64,000 bases of DNA from Amorphophallus konjac (lineage: Eukaryota; Streptophyta; Magnoliopsida; Alismatales; Araceae). The translations under genes and the position numbers were made by a program. Positions 45,014 through 57,107 of the stretch are shown piece by piece; position 1 is the first letter of the stretch; the number at the start of each line of letters is the position of its first letter. The stretch covers positions 290,332,200 to 290,396,199 of the forward strand of contig CM040125.1 in assembly GCA_022559845.1 (NCBI GenBank). Direction: 5' to 3'. Under the pieces are notes generated by a model. It was not told where the DNA came from, ran no database searches, and was given only the letters and a program-made list of their open reading frames with translations.

Positions 45014-46457
45014 GAGGGCAAATGGAGACTTAATACAAGGATATCAAGGAGAATACAAGTGGGGAAGCAATGGCTTAATGGGCTTGAGGACAAGAGGGGA
45101 CTGACCCACTAATGCAAAGACGAATGGACAATGGACCACAGGACAATGGACTAGACAAATGAACACACAAAATGGGCTAGCCTAAAGTGGGCCTAACAAC
45201 AACAAAACATGTGGATGATGAAAGAATGCAACACAAAGACCACTCATGGGCTTGGACAAGCCCAAACAACACAAACAATGTGATGTGGGAGTTTTCACCC
45301 AAGTCAAACAAGTTGATATGATGTGAAATATTTTAGAGATTTTAATAGACCTTTTAATGATTTGAATTAATAATAATTCCCTCAAGATAGGAATCCTATG
45401 GGAATAAGGTCTAATCTTTGGGTTGACTAAGGTTAACTCTCTCACACGTATGCAAATGCAAGCCTAAGGGGTGGAAAAGATACAACCAGCCCGGTGTCCG
45501 TGTGGGAATCCACGGCTCACGGGGACTTATGGAGGTCCCGGATAAGATCACCTAGTTGACTCCAAGGAATATGGAGGTGAGAGGATCACTTACCAAGGTA
45601 GGAAATGCAACTATGATATGCAATGTATAGCCTTATGTGCACCGGAGTGCATGCAAATTCTAGCTTAAAACTAGAAAATCAAGACTAGATTAAACTATGA
45701 AAACTTGATCCAACTAAGACAAATAGCATATGGATGGAAAGACAATACAAAGGTCAGCACAACGGGCCCAAGAACAGATCAATCTGACCCCGGGAGGTCA
45801 ATAAAATCACCGAGCAAAGTTGCCCTCGTGAACCTGTGTGCAGACCACATGCAGATTTTATGGACAAAATGCTAAAATGATGATAATTTTTAACTAAGCA
45901 AATGAGACCCAAATGATGCAAATAAGCTATGGATGGAAAGACAATACAAAGGACTATCCAATGGAACAAAAATCAGTGCAATCAGAAACCGGGAAGGTAG
46001 TCAAATCACTGAGTAAAGATGTACCTGTGAACCTGTCCATGAGCCTGCCTGCAGAACTTATGCACAAAACTTAAAAAGTTGGACAATATTAGAATATTCA
46101 AAAGTTAACCAAATGATGTAAATGATATATGGATGGAAAGACAATACAAAGGGCTATCCAACGGAAGAAAAATCAGCCCAATCGGACTCCGAGATCAAAA
46201 GTTATGCCCCGACGAACACGACCATGTGAGCATGTGCGTAGGACTGCCAGAAGCTGTAACGGTCTACCAAATGACCGTTACATGCATGTGGCGGTCTACT
46301 ATAGGACCGTTATACTACCTAAGCCCTTAAAACGCCCCAAACAATGGAAGAATGGATAAAATATGACCTAAACATGCACATGCACACACCCAACTTACAA
46401 AAGAGCATTAAAACAAACGTGATGGGCATTGGTGTCCCACCATGATCGCCAAAAAAT
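45014..46457. other. 5' leader of element G with 200-bp tandem repeat and primer site
   Basis: No gene is seen. TGGATGGAAAGACAATACAA recurs at 45731, 45930 and 46130, marking a repeat of about 200 bp in 2.6 copies. Two palindromes, TAACGGTC-N8-GACCGTTA (46257-46280) and CGGTC-N8-GACCG (46292-46309), follow. On the minus strand, TTGGCGATCATGGTGGGAC (46453-46435) next to the LTR is the likely primer binding site, Tat-like in form. Confidence 0.65.
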
Positions 46458-47403
46458 TGATGATTTGTTTTAATTAGATTCCTATCCCACCCCCATTAAA
46501 TACATACATGCATAAACATGTGAATCAAAGACAAGGGGGATGAAGGGATGATAAATACTAACCATGATCGCCACCAAGGATTAACAACGCCGCAAGGATG
46601 AAGAAAGGAGTGCAACGGCATCGTGTACCTCGGAAAGGGATGAAGACTTGATCGCGCTTGACAAATGAGGTGCCGGGAACTTGTGGATTCAAACCTCCTC
46701 TCCTTCCAGTCGACTAGAGGAAGAGGGCCTCACATTGTATTCATGCTCTCCTGCAAAACAAAGCCAAAACAAGGACAAAAAACCCATTAGAACATGCATG
46801 TGTAGTATCAATCCCGGAGTGATAAAATATGGGTAGAAATTAAGGGCAAACTCACCGGGGGGAGGTTTTTAACCCTTGTGGAAGGGTGGAAAAGATAGGT
46901 GGGTGTGTTGTGCATGCATGAGATTTGAAATCATTAGATTTGGTTGGAAAAATAGAGAGAAAACGTTGATGCAAAACATGCAAAAGTGCATGTGTAGCAG
47001 AAAAGTGCAGAATATTATGATGATTTGTGATTTTAAGAGGAAGAGAACTAAGAATATAGATCACAAATCAAGCTCAAAAGGATGCAATTGAAAGCTGATA
47101 CTTCCCTCTTCAAGCCAAGGTTGAAGTTGTGAGTTGGAATGGCAGCATGGCTTCGCCCTGAACCAAGAAAGAGCCCCCCCCCCCCGTCGCGACTGCGAAT
47201 TGGGCAATTTTTATAGAAAAGTGGTGATACTCCCAAATTTTCTCCACGAGTTTAAGAGATAGAGTCCATCAAATCTCGAGATCTATGGATCAATCTCGAG
47301 ATAATAGTCAAGGTAAGTCATAGGAGAAAATGGGACTCTATTTGGATGAAGGATCTGGAAGATATGGCTTCTGGAAGGGATCCCCGGAGCTTAATCCGCA
47401 GAG

Positions 47404-49915
47404 TGTTGCGTTAGATGGATGCAGTCTATCTCCACTAAGTGTGGATCTAGAGGGGGGTGAATAGATCAACTTGCCTAATTTAAAACTATTGTAAGTTCTA
47501 GAGCAGAATTTAGGCAAGCATCAATAAAGCTAAATGAAAAGTGCTAAGCAAAAGGTAGAAAGCTAGACATGAGCATAAGCGATGCAATCAAACAAGCTAA
47601 GCAAGAAATTCCCATCGCACACAGATCACACAAAAACACAAACACACTGCACACACAATTTTTAGGTGGTTCGGTCAACGACCTACGTCCACCCCACACT
47701 CAACCGAGTATGGCTTCCTGCTGCGCAGCACAGCTTGCGTCCGCTGGGCTTTACAGCTTGGCCAAACAACCCGCTGATACACAGCTTCGCTGAGCACTAC
47801 AGCTTGCCGACCAGAGGATCTGATCCTCTGCAACCGCTGGGGAAATACAGCTTAACCCGTCCAGTGGAGACCACCACTGCAAGACTGCTGACACACAGCT
47901 TGAAGAAACAGCAATCGGAAATGAAAGACAGAATCAAAACGAAAAATAAAAACCCAAAGGCAATGTAGCTCTTAAAGAGCAAAGCTCAACTCTGGTTTTG
48001 AACCACGAGACTGAGATACAAACACTCTCACTCTCACTCTCGATCAGCTCTCTCTCACCTCACTCTCTCTCTTTTCTCCTTCTTCTCTATTTCTTCTTCT
48101 TCTTCTCTGTATCCTCTTCTTCTCTCTTTTCTCTCTGTGGATCGAAGGCTCATTGCTGCTGAGTGTATAGACTTTTTCTTCTTCTCATTCAATCAACTTT
48201 CTTCTGTGGAAGAAGGCTTGTATATATAGCAGCAACAGCAGTAGGCGTGTGCTCTCCATGTTTCCCGCCCAGCAATTTGGACCACGTGGCAGCATGCAAT
48301 GGAGTGTCAGTACACGTGTCCTCATCTGGATACCTTGTCCTTTTCGGATCATGAGCCAGGTACCTGGAATCACGTGCCCCTCATTAGCCTCTTCAGTCCG
48401 ATGTATAGAGTTCTCCGTTCACGTGCTCAAAGTCATCAATCTGACTTGCTGCGTCGACGCTTTCACTCAATGGCGTTAACGCAGTGAGGCATTCCAGTAG
48501 CCATTAGCCTCGTTTCTTTAGCTGCTGCGTCGACGCTGCTTGCTTGTGGCGTTGACGTAGTGGAATAGCCTGTGAAGATGAATGCTTCTTCAACTGCTGC
48601 GTCGACGCTGCTTGCTTGTGGCGTTGACGCAGTGGAAGATATCGCATGCTTCGTCTACTGATGCATGGACGCTTTAAGCTCCAGGCGTCGACCCTGTCCC
48701 TTCAGCAACAAGAATAAAGACATAAGATTTAAGTATGTACATTGCATTGTATATACATCGTTGTATAGACTTGTGAAGGCAGAATGCAACGTACAGACTT
48801 GCCCAAAGTGTTGACTTCAACAAGGGAGGCAACGGCTGTATAGACTTTAAATCCTAGTGGCATTGTATAGACATAATGCACTTAAAGGCTTCATGCGAAG
48901 GAAAGCATTGTATATACTTGAGGAGTTGACGCTGTATGAAGCATGGACAGTGTACAGACTTTGCCCACTTATGGACTTCATGTTATGCAAGCGAATGTGA
49001 AGACTTCAGTGTATAGATTTGAAAGTCTTGAAGCCAATATGTATGGACTCGAGCAAACTAAAGGGCTGTATAGACATCAACTCTGCACACTGAATGTATG
49101 GACTTCAAGTGTGAAGACCATTGTAGAGACTATGGTTTCGAAGACAGTGTGCAGACTTGCTGTAACAGTCTGATGTACAGACTTCATGAAGCTATAGACA
49201 TTGAATGCTGTACAGACTTGCCCTAATGCCTGAGACACTAACGAAGACGCTGGACTCTGTACAGACTTTGAGCGATGTGTGGACTTGAAGCTCCTGAAGC
49301 AGTGTACAGACTTCAAAGATCACTGTTAATGTGCAGACTTTGGGGACATGAAGCGATGTATAGACTTTAAGGAAGTTGGCGAGTCAATGTACAGACTTGA
49401 TGAAGTGAAGCCAAAGTACAGTGTTGAGTGTAGCTAAAGCCTTGATCATAGGACTAGGCTGGACTGTATAGACTTCAGGCTTCAGAATCGAATGTTCAGA
49501 CTTCGCCTAAGACACGTAGGGAAAAGACCCCAGTGTATAGACTTTGCTTTGAGTGAAAAGTAATTGATGAATGTATGGACTTTAATGTGTGAAGGCTACA
49601 GTGAATGATTGTATACATTTCACCAGATCAAGGGCAATTCGGATGTACAGACTCTGAGGTTCAAAGCTAACGGTGCGTTGACGCTGTAACATGATGCGTT
49701 GATGCTGTGCACACATAATCAATTTAATTGAGATGCAGTGTGTGGACTTATGACAGTAAGAATTACAGACAGCAGTGTATTAAAAGCAAAGAACACATAG
49801 TCAATCTGATGGAGCAATTTCATCAAATCAAACTTAGTTGCCAATCAATCAAAACAATGGTGTTGCCAAAGAATAGAGCAAGTGTCAACATCATCAACAT
49901 AGAGGGGTCACAACA
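47404..49915 (-). repeat. Left LTR of S2 (3' LTR in its own orientation)
   Basis: TGTTGCGTTAG...GGTCACAACA on the plus strand. It contains three CTGCGTCGACGC...GCGTTGACGCAG inverted pairs (48450-48632) and a dense array of TGTAYAGACTT repeats (about 48760-49650). Confidence 0.92.
48760..49655. repeat. Array of TGTAYAGACTT iterons in the S2 LTR
   Basis: By eye about 22 copies of TGTA(T/C)AGACTT or one-base variants (TGTATGGACTT, TGTGCAGACTT) lie on the plus strand at irregular spacing of roughly 20-80 bp. All are in one orientation. The matching array in the other LTR is at about 58440-59365. Confidence 0.9.
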
Positions 49916-51594
49916 ATCTCCCCCTTTTTGATGATGGCAACCCCATATGAAGTAGAGTAGCAACAACCTGTCATAGATATATATGTTTGATGAAAGACAT
50001 GATGTGTTATGCAAATTGACATGCAGATGCTATGAATGCATGCAACTCACTGCCTCAAACTCTCCCTTGGAATTAATTCAGAAATGACTTCAGAATTTAG
50101 ACAGATATGTATTTTCCCACTAGACATCCCAGACAGATATGTATTCTCCCACTAGACATCCCCTAGACAATATTCTCCCCCTTTGCCATCAACAAAGAGG
50201 AGGGAAAAATTAAATACAATGGAGAAATTAAGAGAAGAACTGACTGGCATTCTGAACAGGTAGTTCATGAATAAGCATTCTAAAGTATAGACTCTTCAGT
50301 TATATGAAGTTAGAAACTACTGTCAGAAAGAGGTCTGGTTTAAAGATGATAAAATTTGGAGTTCATGCACTACAAGCAATAGATAAGTTCACTGTGCATG
50401 ATAAGACAATAAACCAGAATCACATTTGCATGAAAGATTCAGTTTCATGATATCTTACTTTCATAGTCTAAAAAAAAAATTGAGAGAACCCAAGTCATGT
50501 ATTGAAACTAAACAAATTGACACTCATGAACTTTTCTTTTGAGGGAGCATCATTATCAATATTAGATCATTTTGAGCATTCAGATACCACAAGTCTTTCT
50601 GCTTAAGGGTATACGTTTATAAGACGCAATACCCCTAGATACTCAACAAGATGGACCATTCTGCCTATGATCAAATTCAACAGAGCTGAGTTACACCTTT
50701 TTTGTGAGGGTACACGTTTATCAGATGTCAGTTACCCCCAGGTACTTAGTGAAACCAGCCTGCTGTTTTGAATATTTTAAACAGAGATAGCTGATACACT
50801 TCATGACATGAGTGTTGTCCACTTCTTTGATGGATCACTCAGTTTCTCAGTGATTACCAGTCATTGCTCTGCCAACATATATATTTTCAATGATTCTCAA
50901 ATCTTTCTTAGCTGTCCTTTTTATGTTTCAGAATGACTTGATTAAGAACAATACACATACTTAATCTCTCCGACATGATTTCAGATGAGTTTTCAGATTT
51001 CAGATATGATTAGCTTTGTCTGACATGAAATAAGAAAGAGGTTGAGAGTTTTATCAATTTTCAACTTACTTATATACTGATTGCAATCTTTAAACTCCAA
51101 CCATTATAAGATATAAATCATTACATCAGTCTTTGAACAATTCAAATTCTTATAAATGAAGAAGTCCATTTTCTACTGCTTAGAAATCAGAACTGACCAA
51201 CAGATTGCCATAATGTCAGAGACAAGTATTCAGAGTTAAAGGTTGAATGACTTCAAGAAAGTTGAAACCACTCTGATTTTCTTAGCAATACTCCCCCTGT
51301 CTATATGCATGCAGCATGGCAAGAATTAATTGAGAGAGAGCTTATGCATAGGTCATGAATGAATGATATGCAAAGACATGCAAAGACACAACAAGCTCCC
51401 CCTGAATATATGCAATGCAGGACAGTTCTACATCCACTTGATTTATCCAAGCAATCAAAAACAAGTCCACATCAGAGATTTTATTCATAGCAATTAAACA
51501 ATCATTCATCATGCTGAAATTTACACAAGCCAAGTTCTCTTCTAAGAAACTTAAAATTTTCATTCCCAAGAGGCCTAGTAAAAATATCAGCAAT
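49916..51594 (-). other. 3' region of S2 with multiple polypurine tracts, no env-like ORF
   Basis: On the minus strand AGGGGGAG tracts occur next to the LTR (49916-49929) and again near 50175, 51295 and 51395. Repeated polypurine tracts upstream of the 3' LTR are a known Sirevirus feature. No open frame of note is present. Two related 40-bp blocks lie near 50608 and 50707, and a 31-bp direct repeat lies at 50101-50164. Confidence 0.7.
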
Positions 51595-54500
51595 TTATTT
51601 TTCAGTTTCTATGAAGTTCATTTCAATCTCCTTTTTATTTACAGCATCTCTAAGAAAATGATGTTTTATCTCTATATGCTTAGTCCTAGAATGGTGAACA
51701 GGATTTTTAGCAAGGCATATAGCACTAGTATTATCACATAAAAGTGGAATACATCCCAGATTTATCTGATAATCAGCCAGTTGGTGCTTAATCCAAAGTA
51801 CTTGGGCTGCACAATTACATGCTGCAACATACTCAGCTTCAGCTGTGGATAATGCTACAGTGTGTTGCTTCTTAGATGCCCAAGACACTAGACAGCCACC
51901 AAGGAATTGACAGTAGCCACTAGTGCTTTTTCTATCTACTCGACACCCAGCATAGTCTGCATCAATGTAGGCTAGAAGCTCTAACTCACACTTAGCAGGA
52001 TACTAGAGACCTAATTCTTGGGTGCCTAGTAAATACCTAAAAATTCTTTTCACAGCCTTAAAGTGATTTTCTTTAGGACTGGCCTGAAATCTAGAGCATA
52101 AACACACAGCAAATTGTATATCAGGACTAGATGCTGTAAGATAGAGAAGAGATCCGATCATACCTCTGTATAGCCTTTGGTCCACAGGTTTACCTTTAGA
52201 GTCTTCATCCAAACTGGTTGATGTACCCATTGGAGTAGCTATTTCCTTGAGGTTGTCCATTTTGTACTTCTTCAATAAGTTCTTTACATACTTGGACTGA
52301 GAGATGAAGATGTCATCTTCTGTTTGTGTAACCTGCAGTCCAAGAAATAGTTTGAGCTCACCCATTGAGCTCATTTCAAATTCATTAGTCATTATTTGAG
52401 AGAATTCCTCACACAATTTGGGGTTAGTTGACCCAAACATAATGTCATCCACATAAATCTGAATGATAAGAATATCTGGATGGCTTACCTTGGTAAACAA
52501 TGTTTGATCCACTATACCTCTTGTGAAGTTCTTGTCGGTGAGAAATTTGCTCACCCTGTCATACCAAGCTCTAGGAGCTTGCTTTAACCCATAGAGAGCT
52601 TTATTGAGCTTGTAAACATGATTAGGGAAATCTAAACATTCAAACCCAGGAGGCTGTCTCACATATACATCCTCATTAATTTCCCCATTTAGAAAAGCAG
52701 ATTTCACATCCATCTGCTGAAGGTTTATTCCTAGGGAACATGCATAAGCCAATAAAATTCTTATTGCTTCTAATCTAGCTACAGGGGCAAAAGATTCTTC
52801 AAAGTCTATACCAAATTCCTGATTGTACCTCTGAGCTACAAGTCTGGCTTTATTTTTAATAACATTCCCCGCTTCATCAGTTTTGTTTCTAAATACCCAT
52901 TTAGTCCCTATGAATGTTTCATGATCAGGAGGTGGAACCAAATGCCACACCTTATTCCTGTCAAACTGATTGAGCTCCTCATGCATGGCATTAATCCAAT
53001 GCACATCTTGGAGAGCATAGTCAATGGACTTGGGTTCTATGTTTGATACAAAAGCATACGCATTCAGTTCATGTTGAATTCTTAAGTGGCCTCTAGTCCT
53101 AGGGGGGTCATGCAGATTTCCAATAACATTATCTACAGGATGATCCTTGAGATATCTAATATTTGTAATTGGAGTATCATGAACTTGATTTACCTCCCCC
53201 TGAACTGTAGGCTCCTCTTCATTAAGCTCTTTATGTTCTTCTTCATCTTCGGATTTGTCTGCAGGATCTCCTTCCTTCAGGATTTCACCATTGGTTTCAT
53301 TCCTGCATTTACCAGCATTAGAATTTGCCAAAGATTCATCAAAAATTATGTGTGGAGATTCTTCAACCGTTTTAGAGTTCAGATTGTACACTCTGTATGC
53401 TCGGGTGTTTTCAAAATAACCAAGAAAAATTCCTGGTTCTCCTTTAGGTTCAAATTTATCAAGGTCCTTTTTATCATTTATGTGAATGAAACATTTACAA
53501 CCAAAAACCTTGAAGTGAGCAATAGAGGGTTTCTTACCTTTTAATATCTCATATGGTGTTTGCTGGGTAGAAGGTCTTACCATGGCTCTGTTAATTACAT
53601 AACAGGCAGTGTTCACTGCTTCAGCCCAAAATTTCCTTGGTAGACCACCTTCGATAAGGAGTGTACGACCCATTTCCACTAGGGTTCTGTTCCTTCTTTC
53701 CACAACTCCATTCTGCTCAGGTGTCCTTGGTGAGGAGTACCTGTGGTTAATTCCATTTGACCTGTAGAATTCATCAAATTGTGAGTTTTCAAACTCACCT
53801 CCATGATCAGTCAAAATGTTTTCAATTTTCTGATTTGTTTTAACATAGAACTCCTGAAATTCTGAGAAAGCATCACTCTTATTAGATAAGAAATAAACCC
53901 AAGTATACCTAGAAAAGTCATCTACCATGACAAACCCATACCTCCTCCCTGATAGGCTGACAGATCTAGTTGGCCCAAAAAGGTCCATATGTATCAGCTC
54001 ATAGGGTTTGGAAGATAGATTTTCAGTTCTAGACTTAAATGACTTTCTAGTTATCTTTGATTGAGTGCATGCATCACAGATTTTGTTTTCTTTCTTGAAT
54101 GAGACTTCAGGAAGTCCTCTAACCATGCCATGCTTATTTAATTTGTGCAAAACAGTGTAGCTAGCATGACCTAACCTACGATGCCATAAAAATGCTATGT
54201 CTTCTCTACTGGCAGTAAGGCAAAGGTTAGTGTGTTGAATTTCATCTACATTTATCATGTAAGTATTATTTATTCTTTTTCCAAAAAATTTGACAATATC
54301 AGAATCAGGTTCAAAAACCTTGCAGCATTGAGAATTGAATAAAACATTGTAACCTTTATTACATAACTAGCTAATGCTAAGTAGATTATAGGCTAACCCT
54401 TCAACCAGTATAACATCATCAATGTAGCAGGTAGAACACTTACCTACCTTACCTGATTCGATAATCCTACCCTTTGTGTTGCTTCCAAAGGTGACAAGGC

Positions 54501-54618
54501 CTTCTACTTTCTCAGTCAGTATGCAAAATTTGGCCTTATCTCCTGTCATATGCCTAGAGCAGCCGCTATCCATGTACCACAAGTTGTTCTTGGCTGCCAG
54601 GCATACCTGCATACACAA
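51595..54618 (-). pseudogene. Pol of Sirevirus S2: protease, integrase, reverse transcriptase, RNase H
   Basis: One continuous frame with TAG stops at 54369-54367 and 52005-52003. The protease site is DSGCSRHMTG (about 54570). The integrase finger contains [11 protein letters not shown] and CDACTQSK. The integrase core contains [31 protein letters not shown] and [16 protein letters not shown]. Reverse transcriptase has [30 protein letters not shown] and catalytic [10 protein letters not shown] (about 52450). RNase H has [25 protein letters not shown] and [12 protein letters not shown]. Both stops look like single-base changes. The protein is otherwise full length, so S2 is close to intact. 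Confidence 0.92.
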
Positions 54619-57048
54619 TTAGGTAGAGAAGTTTAGAACCCAAGACTGATTGGGCTCCAATGTAAATGAACTAGAAGTAAAACAGGAAAGTAAATGTTTC
54701 GGAATCCACATTTGTTTAAATGTGTTTTGTTCAGTGGATCCTACAGATTTTCTTCTGTTGTTCTTTTTCTTATTGGCAGCAGCATGATTATTGACAGTAT
54801 TGTTATTTTTGTGCCAGTGCCTTGGCAAGGGTGTGTTCACAAAATTTTGGCCATAGTAGTTCCTGGGCTGGCTATGAAAATATTGATTTCTAGATGTCCA
54901 GTAACCATACCCATTGACCCAATTTCTACTGTGAGGTCTTTGATATTTAGCACCCTGGTGTGCAAGACCTGTAAACCTATCCTGAGTTCTAGACCAATTC
55001 GACCTATTGAAGTAGGTTGGCTGTGCATTGTAGTGGGTCTGAGCTCTGGGTTGATAAAAATAATTGGGTTGACTCCTAGCAGCACTTTGTCTCCCCTGTA
55101 CTTTGGACCCTGTTGACCTATACACAGGTTTGTATTGGGTCTTCTTCAGAGGTGGAGGTGTTGGTGGAGACTTGGTTACCTTGACCTGGGGTTTACCAGA
55201 CTGTGTAGGTTGACCCCTAACCTGAGTCTGAGCCCTAGGATTCTGCTTAGATGTGCTAGCTTTACTAGGCTCATTAACCTTTCGTTTGCCCTTCTCCTCA
55301 GCACTGGGCTTTTTCATATTAGCAGTTTTGTTCATCAAATTTGTTGAGTTCATGCTAATTAGAGGTCCCTTTTCCTTTTGAGCAACAAATGAAATTGTTT
55401 TCATTCCGAATGTTTTTGCTGCACTAGAATTAAAACCTAGGCCCTCTTTTCTGAAATTAACCTTTGACCCTAACAAAGCATTTAAGTTATCTGTTCCATG
55501 GGTCATTTTCTCAATGGTTTTCATTTTATCTTCATTGTCTTTCTGAAGTTCATCAATAGCCTTTTTCAGCTCATTGTTGACATTGACGACAGCTTCATAT
55601 TTTTCAGAGATAATTTTGACTTCACTTTCACATTTCTGAATCTTCAGCTTCCATTCATCAATTTCATTTTCAAGCCTTAGATTCTCTTCCTTAGAAGCTT
55701 TTAACTCATTTTTGATTTCATCTTCTTCAGAGCATGTGAGTTTCAATTCATCAATCTCAGATTCCAAACATGCAATTTTATCAGTTAGTGTTTTATCATT
55801 TTGCATGGAATTGATTTTTCTTCTAAGATGCCTATTCTCTTTTCTAATATCATCAGCTCTATCAGGTATGTCATGATAAGCATCTACCCAATCAGCAATT
55901 GTGAAGTTTTCAAATCTAGTGATTACCTCATCTGTATCCTCCTCTCTATCTTCGGAGCTTGTTGCCATAAGGCAAATGGGCTGTTCAGATTCGGCTTCAC
56001 TATCTGAGCTGTTGCTGAAAGAGCCTTCATCTTCATCACTCCATGTGGTGATCATAGCTCTTCCCTTCTTGATTTTCTTATTTGACCTGTCCTTATGTTT
56101 CTGATTGTCTGGACAGTCAATTTTCAGATGCCCTGGTTTCCTGCATTGATAACAGACATTAGCTTCATCTTTCTTTGCAGGTTTAGATTTATACCTTTTA
56201 TCCTTTCGGACACCACTGTATTTCTTCTGGCCGAACCGTCCTGCTCCCTTTCTGAGAAATCGCCTGAACTCTCTAGTCATCATGGCCATCTCAGATCGAG
56301 TCACATCTTCTTCTTCATTCAGGCTCTCCTCTGATGATGAAGAGCTGTTGGAGCTGGATTTTGTTGATTTGCTGGAACTAGCCTTCAGCACTATCGGCTT
56401 CTTCTTCCTCTCGGCTTCATCTGTCCTTGGCAAGTTTATCTCATATGCCATTAGTGAGCCAATCAGCTCATCAGCTTTAGTATTACGCAGGTCCCTTGAC
56501 TCCTCCATCACTGTTGCTTTGGTGTGCCAATTGGGAGTTAGGGAGCGCAGAATTTTCCTCACTACATCATACTCTGCCTGAGGTTTCCCAAAACCTCTGA
56601 GGCCATTGGTTATGACAGTCAGCCGAGCGTACATTTCGCTAATGGACTCGTTCTGCTTCATCTTGAAGGCTTCATACTCAGATACAAGAAGATTGGCCTT
56701 CTGCTCTCTTACTTGAGATGTACCTTCATGAATTACTTCCAGCGCATCCCACATCTCCTTAGTTGATTTGCAAGCAGACACACGGGAGAATTCTGTAGGA
56801 TGCAAAGCGCGCTGGATAGCATTAATAGCACTCCAATTCAGCGTGGACCTTCTGATCTCCTCCTTGGTCCATACATCTTCATTCGGGGACAGCTCATAAG
56901 GTCCCTTGCTGACAATCTTCCAAATCTCGTAATCCTTAGCCCTGAGGAACACTTGCATACGGTTCTTCCAGTATGCGTAGTTTGATCCATCAAAGAATGG
57001 GGGCTTTGTTGTTGAGTGACCTTCGGCAATCATCCCTCGAGCATCCAT
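54619..57048 (-). CDS. Gag of Sirevirus S2
   Basis: 809 codons from ATG 57048 (MDARGMIAEGHSTTK). Order: copia gag domain (residues about 15-200, PFFDGSNYAYWKNRM and SISEMYARLTVITNGL), a Ser/Lys-rich linker, the zinc knuckle CYQCRKPGHLKIDC (about 300), an acidic stretch, a long coiled coil (about 390-520, heptads rich in Glu, Lys and Leu), and a basic Tyr/Asn/Gln-rich tail. Large gag with a coiled coil is a Sirevirus trait. It ends with TAA (54621-54619) directly before the in-frame protease. The ATG is 60 bp after the LTR-proximal primer site. Confidence 0.92.
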   Translation of the reverse strand: MDARGMIAEGHSTTKPPFFDGSNYAYWKNRMQVFLRAKDYEIWKIVSKGPYELSPNEDVWTKEEIRRSTLNWSAINAIQRALHPTEFSRVSACKSTKEMWDALEVIHEGTSQVREQKANLLVSEYEAFKMKQNESISEMYARLTVITNGLRGFGKPQAEYDVVRKILRSLTPNWHTKATVMEESRDLRNTKADELIGSLMAYEINLPRTDEAERKKKPIVLKASSSKSTKSSSNSSSSSEESLNEEEDVTRSEMAMMTREFRRFLRKGAGRFGQKKYSGVRKDKRYKSKPAKKDEANVCYQCRKPGHLKIDCPDNQKHKDRSNKKIKKGRAMITTWSDEDEGSFSNSSDSEAESEQPICLMATSSEDREEDTDEVITRFENFTIADWVDAYHDIPDRADDIRKENRHLRRKINSMQNDKTLTDKIACLESEIDELKLTCSEEDEIKNELKASKEENLRLENEIDEWKLKIQKCESEVKIISEKYEAVVNVNNELKKAIDELQKDNEDKMKTIEKMTHGTDNLNALLGSKVNFRKEGLGFNSSAAKTFGMKTISFVAQKEKGPLISMNSTNLMNKTANMKKPSAEEKGKRKVNEPSKASTSKQNPRAQTQVRGQPTQSGKPQVKVTKSPPTPPPLKKTQYKPVYRSTGSKVQGRQSAARSQPNYFYQPRAQTHYNAQPTYFNRSNWSRTQDRFTGLAHQGAKYQRPHSRNWVNGYGYWTSRNQYFHSQPRNYYGQNFVNTPLPRHWHKNNNTVNNHAAANKKKNNRRKSVGSTEQNTFKQMWIPKHLLSCFTSSSFTLEPNQSWVLNFST

Positions 57049-57093
57049 CTCTGCCTATTCTCTTCGGGTGATGAGTCCCTGCAGAAGAGTTAG

Positions 57094-57105
57094 GCTCTGA
57101 TACCA
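57094..57105 (-). other. Primer binding site of Sirevirus S2
   Basis: GCTCTGATACCA on the plus strand is TGGTATCAGAGC on the minus strand, matching initiator tRNA-Met, two bases from the LTR. Confidence 0.92.
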
Positions 57106-57107
57106 AG

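Noticed and set aside
48760..49655. Regular short repeats resembling a CRISPR array
   Set aside because: Spacing is irregular, the repeat is only about 11 bases, it lies in a plant LTR and is duplicated in the partner LTR, and no cas genes are present.
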